10,705 bases of DNA from JBFKUL01 sp041635755 (GTDB taxonomy: Bacteria > Pseudomonadota > Gammaproteobacteria > Burkholderiales > SG8-39): positions 1 to 10,705 of the forward strand of contig JBFKUL010000087.1 in assembly GCA_041635755.1 (NCBI GenBank), in the 5' to 3' direction. Position 1 is the stretch's first letter; every line of letters starts with the position of its first letter. The notes below the pieces were generated by a model. The model was not told where the DNA came from. It did no database searches and saw only the letters and a list, made by a program, of their open reading frames with translations. Positions 6,054 to 10,705 of this stretch are shown here, piece after piece. The position numbers were made by a program, and so were the translations under genes.

Positions 6054-7124
6054 ATGTTCGATCAATTCGTGGGCGTCAAGCCGGTCGAGGAGCGCCACCG
6101 TTTCGACGTGGCGGTCCTCGAGGCCTATCTTCGGCAGCACATCGAAGGATTGAAGGGTCCGCTGGCCGTCGAGCAGTTCAAGGGCGGGCAGTCCAATCCC
6201 ACCTATCGCCTGAGCGTCGGCGGCAAGCGCTACGTGCTGCGCCGCAAGCCCCCGGGAAAGCTGCTGCCTTCGGCGCACGCGGTCGATCGCGAGTTCCGCG
6301 TCATCAAGGCGCTGCACGGCGCAGGCTTCCCGGTGGCGCGTCCCTACGTGCTGTGCGAGGACGACGCGGTGATCGGCACGGCGTTCTACGTCATGGATTG
6401 CGTCGAGGGCCGCGTGCTGTGGGACCAGTCGCTGCCCCGCATGGAGAAGGCCGAGCGGCGCGCGATCTGGGAGGAACTCAATCGCGTGATCGCGCTGCTG
6501 CACTCACTGGACTACAAGGCGCTCGGCCTGGAAACCTTCGGCAAGGCGGGCAGCTACCTCGAGCGTCAGATCGGGCGCTGGAGCAAGCAGTACCAGGCCT
6601 CCGAGACGGTGAAGATCGAGGCGATGGACCACCTCATCGCGTGGCTGCCGAAGCACATCCCGGCCGGCGACGAGACGACCATCGTGCATGGCGACTTCCG
6701 CCTCGACAACACCATCTTCCATCCGGGAGAGGCGAAGGTGCTCGCCGTGCTCGACTGGGAGCTTTCGACCCTGGGCCACCCGCTGGCGGACTTCTCCTAT
6801 CACTGCATGAGCTGGCACATTCCGCCGGGCAAGTTCCGCGGCATCGAGGGCCTGCCGCTTGCGGAGCTCGGCATTCCGAGTGAGCGCGAGTACGTCGAGA
6901 TGTATTGTCGAAGGACCGGGCGCAAGGGCATCGACGCTTCCACCTGGGACTTCTATATGGCCTATAACCTGTTTCGCATTGCCGCGATCACCCAGGGCAT
7001 CGCCAAGCGCGTGCTCGACGGCACGGCCGCAAGCGAGCACGCGGTCGAGACCGGCAAGCGCGCGCCGCTGCTCGCCGAGCTGGGCTGGAAGCAGGTGGAA
7101 AAGATCCTGAAACGAGCCGCGTAG
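6054..7124 (+). CDS. APH-fold phosphotransferase, LvaA / ACAD10-11 kinase-domain type
   Basis: This is a 356-residue protein starting at ATG 6054 (MFDQFVGVKPVEE). There is no clear ribosome site, but family members begin similarly just before the RFDVAVLEAYL helix. Kinase motifs appear in order: the nucleotide loop GGQSNPTY (44-51), YVLRRKPPG (60-68), the catalytic loop VHGDFRLDN (211-219; Asp214 and Asn219) and the metal site VLDWE (232-236, Asp234). This is the bacterial family matching the N-terminal half of animal ACAD10/ACAD11 and LvaA of Pseudomonas putida, which phosphorylates the 4-hydroxyl of hydroxyacyl-CoAs. It is not expected to be an antibiotic-resistance enzyme. It is followed after 9 bp by an acyl-CoA dehydrogenase of the matching type, so the two likely act in sequence. 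The exact hydroxyacyl-CoA is not determined. The gene is intact, with all catalytic residues present. Confidence 0.92.
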   Translation: MFDQFVGVKPVEERHRFDVAVLEAYLRQHIEGLKGPLAVEQFKGGQSNPTYRLSVGGKRYVLRRKPPGKLLPSAHAVDREFRVIKALHGAGFPVARPYVLCEDDAVIGTAFYVMDCVEGRVLWDQSLPRMEKAERRAIWEELNRVIALLHSLDYKALGLETFGKAGSYLERQIGRWSKQYQASETVKIEAMDHLIAWLPKHIPAGDETTIVHGDFRLDNTIFHPGEAKVLAVLDWELSTLGHPLADFSYHCMSWHIPPGKFRGIEGLPLAELGIPSEREYVEMYCRRTGRKGIDASTWDFYMAYNLFRIAAITQGIAKRVLDGTAASEHAVETGKRAPLLAELGWKQVEKILKRAA

Positions 7125-7133
7125 GAGATTGAC

Positions 7134-8378
<1,245 letters not shown>

Positions 8379-8394
8379 TCGGCGAAACCGCGCG

Positions 8395-9509
<1,115 letters not shown>

Positions 9510-9513
<4 letters not shown>

Positions 9514-10705
9514 CGCAGCGTCGCCGCGGCGTCCTTGAGCGCACGCGCGGCGCGCGCAAGCTCGTCTTTAGTGTTCAGAATGTCCGGGCACAGGCGCAGC
9601 ATGTTGCCGCGCGCGTCGACGTTGACGCGGCGCTCGCTGAGCGCGCGCGCAACATCGGTGGCGCGCTCGTGCCGCACCGTGACGAAAGCACCATGATCCG
9701 CGCGCGCGCCTTCGGCTCGTACGCCCCGTTCGGCGAGCTGCTCGATCAGCGCGGCCTGTTGCGCGAGCGAGTACACGCGCAGCCGCTCGACGCCGATGGC
9801 CAGCGTGAACTCGAGACCGGCGAGCGCCTGATAGGGCGTTAGCACCGGAGGCGTGGACTCGAGCCAGGCATCGCCGCCCGGACCGTATTGCGGCGGATCG
9901 GGGCGGCGATAAGCGAACACGTCCTTCTTGGCGAACCAGCCGGTGTCGAGCGTGCGCAGACGCTCGAGATGATCGGGCCGCACATAGAGCCAGCACGCGC
10001 CCGATCCGCCGCGCAGGTATTTGTAAGCGCCGCCGACGGCGAAGTCGGCCTCGAGCGCCGTCAGGTCGACCGGCAGCACCCCTGCATGGTGATACAGGTC
10101 CAGCAACACCAGCGCGCCTGCGGCATGCGCGGCTCGCACTAGCTCTCGCAGCCCTTCGATGACCTGCGCGGTACGAAACATGACCGTCGACACGACAAGG
10201 AGCTGGTCGCCTTTGCCCGGGCCCAGGGCGGCGATCAGGTCCTCGTTGCGAAACCGCCCGTCGGCTCGCGGCGCCACCAGCCTGAGGGCAACGCGGCCAC
10301 GCTCGCGGTACGCGCGCAGGATGAAGTCGATCGAGTCGAACTCGCCCTCCGTGCTGACCACGCGCAGCGGCGCCTCGAGCGCATTGAGCACCGCGCGCAG
10401 GCCCTGTCCGGCGCTCGACTTCGGCACGATCGTGTCGGCGCGCGGCGCGCCGAGAAGCCGCGCGGTGAGCGCGCGATGGCGCTCGCGCGCGTCCAGCCAC
10501 GGCCCCCACGCGCCGTCCATGTCGCGGTACCAAACGTCCATTGCCGCACGGATGTCCTCGGCCGTGCGATCGAGCGGACGGCCGAGCGAATGGTTCGAAA
10601 GGTAAATCTCGCGCTTCGCGCGCTCGAGCACGCGCGAAAAGAGTGGCCAGACGTGCTCGCGCAGCCCTGCCTCGCTCAGCGGTCCGGTACCGAGCCGCGC
10701 GAGCG
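9510..10705 (-). CDS. Class V aminotransferase-fold PLP enzyme, kynureninase-like, 5'-partial
   Basis: The frame is open from the right edge to TAG at 9510-9512, about 398 codons. An in-frame GTG exists at 10631, but the codons upstream of it read as convincing protein (GPLSEAGLREHVWPLFSR), so the true start lies beyond the window. Fold-type I PLP motifs are seen: a GQGLRAVLNAL phosphate-binding helix, STEGEFDSIDFILRAY, the PLP-contacting Asp in LLDLYHHAG, and the Schiff-base lysine in GGAYKYLRGG (lysine codon at 10020-10022). The arrangement DLYHHAGVLPVDL followed by ADFAVGGAYKYL resembles kynureninase and related class V enzymes. It could be kynureninase or an uncharacterised relative; the rest of a kynurenine pathway is not in the window. 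It converges on ald with a 4-bp overlap of the stop codons (CTAA, 9510-9513). Confidence 0.9.

Noticed and set aside
6054..7124. Aminoglycoside resistance gene
   Set aside because: The APH fold is shared, but the GGQSNPTY and HGDFRLDN motifs and the acyl-CoA dehydrogenase partner fit the ACAD10/11-LvaA kinase family.

Overview
The window is about 10.7 kb of gene-dense, high-GC DNA with short intergenic gaps and GTG and TTG starts. The gene set is a YdcH-type DUF465 protein, Dtd, a COG4670 CoA-transferase, a tandem APH-fold kinase and acyl-CoA dehydrogenase, and alanine dehydrogenase. Together with the style of the HD and HtrA-like proteins this suggests a proteobacterial chromosome, most likely Betaproteobacteria/Burkholderiales-like. 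That assignment is inference from protein style and not a database result. I see no rRNA, tRNA, CRISPR, transposase, integrase or phage gene, and no stretch over 300 bases lacks a gene.

Layout. Position 1-699 (minus) is the 5' part of an endonuclease/exonuclease/phosphatase (EEP) family gene that runs off the left edge. A 152-bp divergent gap follows, then an exported HtrA-like protein with a PDZ domain (852-1874, plus) whose catalytic His and Asp are replaced. Facing it is an HD-domain phosphohydrolase (1903-2856, minus). After a 225-bp divergent gap comes a small DUF465 gene (3082-3303, plus), whose 3' end forms one arm of a perfect 19-bp inverted repeat, followed by a second hairpin. Then D-aminoacyl-tRNA deacylase dtd (3440-3898, plus) overlaps tail-to-tail with a cupin gene (3840-4313, minus).

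The centre holds two divergent units around a 187-bp gap. To the left, a COG4670-type CoA-transferase (4310-5866, minus) is joined to the cupin by an ATGA stop/start overlap. To the right, an APH-fold phosphotransferase (6054-7124) and an acyl-CoA dehydrogenase (7134-8378) lie 9 bp apart, followed 16 bp later by alanine dehydrogenase (8395-9513). A kynureninase-like PLP enzyme (9510 to the right edge, minus, 5'-partial) meets ald with interlocked stop codons.

Working together. The kinase and dehydrogenase pair matches the two halves of mammalian ACAD10/ACAD11 and the LvaA/LvaC proteins of bacterial levulinate catabolism, where a 4-hydroxyacyl-CoA is phosphorylated and the phosphate is then removed by an acyl-CoA dehydrogenase homologue. 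The divergent CoA-transferase could supply the acyl-CoA. This points to a compact hydroxy-acid or branched-acid degradation locus. The substrate cannot be read from the sequence. No lvaB-like small gene is present between kinase and dehydrogenase.
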